DNA from: an uncultured Acidaminococcus sp. | GTDB taxonomy: Bacteria; Bacillota_C; Negativicutes; Acidaminococcales; Acidaminococcaceae | Length of the DNA: 12,478 nt | Assembly: GCA_900314165.1 (NCBI GenBank) | Contig: OMUE01000130.1 | Coordinates: forward strand, 1-12,478 | Direction of reading: 5' to 3' | Notes under the pieces: model-generated | The model's database searches: none | What the model was told of the DNA's origin: nothing | Seen by the model: the letters and a program-made list of their open reading frames with translations, nothing else | In this document: in pieces, positions 11,932-12,478 of the stretch | How the letters are laid out: every line of letters begins with the position of its first letter | Position numbering within the stretch: the stretch's first letter is position 1 | Position numbers and translations under genes: made by a program

Positions 11932-12330
11932 ATGGCAGGCGATTTCATCAAATTAACGAAATTAACCATTTATGTAGGGGAAGATTTCTTCTACAAAGAT
12001 AAACCTTTCTTTAAGGCGATCTTTGACGTTTGTACAAAATACAAAATTGCCGGCTGTACGGTCCTGCGGGCTACCCAGGGCTATGGCAGCCGTATCCGGG
12101 GCAAGGAACGGCGGCTCATGATCAGTGTGTCCGACTCCATTAATCTGCCCGTTATCATTACTATCATTGACACGAAGGAACAGATCGAACTGTTGTATCC
12201 GTTCCTGGAAGAGAACCTGACCCACGGTGCCGCCACTGTGGAAGAAGTGGACATGCTGGCCACGAAGTTCATCAAGGAACAGTACGAAAAGAAGATTGCC
12301 AGCCGCAATCAGCCTGCGAAGAGGGAGTAA
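11932..12330 (+). CDS. DUF190 (UPF0166) PII-like protein
   Basis: Protein of 132 residues matching the DUF190 family, small ferredoxin-like proteins related in fold to PII signalling proteins. Family-like blocks are KLTIYVGED (10-18, after a preceding TKL run), KPFFKAIFDVC (24-34), IAGCTVLRATQGYG (39-52) and LPVIITIIDTKEQIELLYPFLEE (72-94, in two halves around the IDT turn). It is probably cytoplasmic and oligomeric. Ligand and partner are unknown, although relatives are often found beside ion transporters; no transporter is seen here. AGGAGG at 11918-11923 lies eight bases before the start. The basic C-terminus (about 117-132) extends past the conserved fold. The gene appears monocistronic, with its own AT-rich promoter and a terminator at 12393-12433. 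Confidence 0.87.
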   Translation: MAGDFIKLTKLTIYVGEDFFYKDKPFFKAIFDVCTKYKIAGCTVLRATQGYGSRIRGKERRLMISVSDSINLPVIITIIDTKEQIELLYPFLEENLTHGAATVEEVDMLATKFIKEQYEKKIASRNQPAKRE

Positions 12331-12340
12331 AGGCGCTGGC

Positions 12341-12391
12341 AAAGCGAAGAGCTAAGAGATAAGAGTGAAGAGGCCGCTGCGCGGAGCAAGG
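12341..12391 (+). repeat. purine-rich repeat with TGC-loop hairpin, copy 3
   Basis: A tract of AAGCGAAGAG, CTAAGAG, ATAAGAG and TGAAGAG units leads into the hairpin CCGC (12374-12377), TGC, GCGG (12381-12384), then AGCAAGG. Positions 12367-12391 align over 25 bases with the reverse complement of 12454-12478. Confidence 0.75.
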
Positions 12392-12392
12392 A

Positions 12393-12433
12393 AAAAAGGA
12401 GCTGTGAAAAAATGATTTTCACAGCTCCTTTTT
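12393..12433. terminator. bidirectional rho-independent terminator
   Basis: An 18-base-pair perfect stem pairs 12393-12410 with 12416-12433 around AATGA. The core is GGAGCTGTG/CACAGCTCC, flanked by A-runs on one side and T-runs on the other, so it can end transcripts from both directions. It serves the DUF190 gene and possibly a convergent gene beyond the window. Confidence 0.92.
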
Positions 12434-12453
12434 ATTGTCAGCATGGCTGACTT

Positions 12454-12478
12454 CCTTGCCCGCCGCAGGCGCCTCTTC
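12454..12478 (-). repeat. purine-rich/TGC-loop repeat, inverted copy 4 (cut by the window end)
   Basis: On the minus strand it reads GAAGAGG, then CGCC-TGC-GGCG, then GGCAAGG. This mirrors 12367-12391, with a different but still paired stem. The purine tract would continue past the window edge. The terminator lies between the two inverted copies. Confidence 0.75.

Overview
The window reads as a chromosomal, largely housekeeping stretch from an anaerobic Bacillota-type bacterium. A Negativicutes lineage such as Acidaminococcaceae is my best guess. It rests on strong G/C-ending codon use inside genes, AT-rich promoters with AGGAGG-type ribosome sites, and many small intergenic palindromes and purine-rich repeats. 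This is inference from style, not a database match. I see no rRNA, tRNA, CRISPR array, transposase or prophage gene. No gene-free stretch exceeds about 200 bases.

Layout, left to right. Positions 1-187 are an AT-rich leader for a radical SAM protein (188-1096). After a 170-base gap holding a two-hairpin repeat come a secreted NlpC/P60 cell-wall hydrolase (1267-1962) and, 21 bases later, an AcoR-like GAF/AAA+/Fis regulator (1984-3864) that ends in a strong hairpin terminator. A second copy of the two-hairpin repeat lies in the leader of a tight operon: trmB (4022-4663), ftsW (4679-5878) and a class B penicillin-binding protein with one PASTA domain (5875-7983). Next is a repeat-filled gap (7984-8121), then a divergent folD homologue (8122-8940). 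It converges, with a 3-base gap, on a small hot-dog thioesterase on the minus strand (8944-9339). The thioesterase is divergent from an acyl-CoA synthetase (9462-10958), which overlaps a membrane-anchored lipoprotein gene (10955-11737). Another repeat-filled gap leads to a DUF190 (PII-like) gene (11932-12330). The window ends with an inverted pair of repeats around a bidirectional terminator.

How the genes fit together. ftsW and the PBP form the usual SEDS polymerase/transpeptidase pair for septal or elongation peptidoglycan, and NlpC/P60 is a cell-wall hydrolase, so wall metabolism is one theme. The thioesterase and acyl-CoA ligase face opposite ways from one 122-base region and may act on related acyl-CoAs. 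The other genes look like independent housekeeping or hypothetical units.

The least ordinary signals are these. The FolD homologue has leucine at both the catalytic Lys and the catalytic Gln position. The AAA+ regulator lacks the GAFTGA loop and the arginine fingers. At least two families of small intergenic hairpin repeats change their stem sequence while keeping base pairing. One of these repeats runs into a coding sequence and supplies its last codons and stop.
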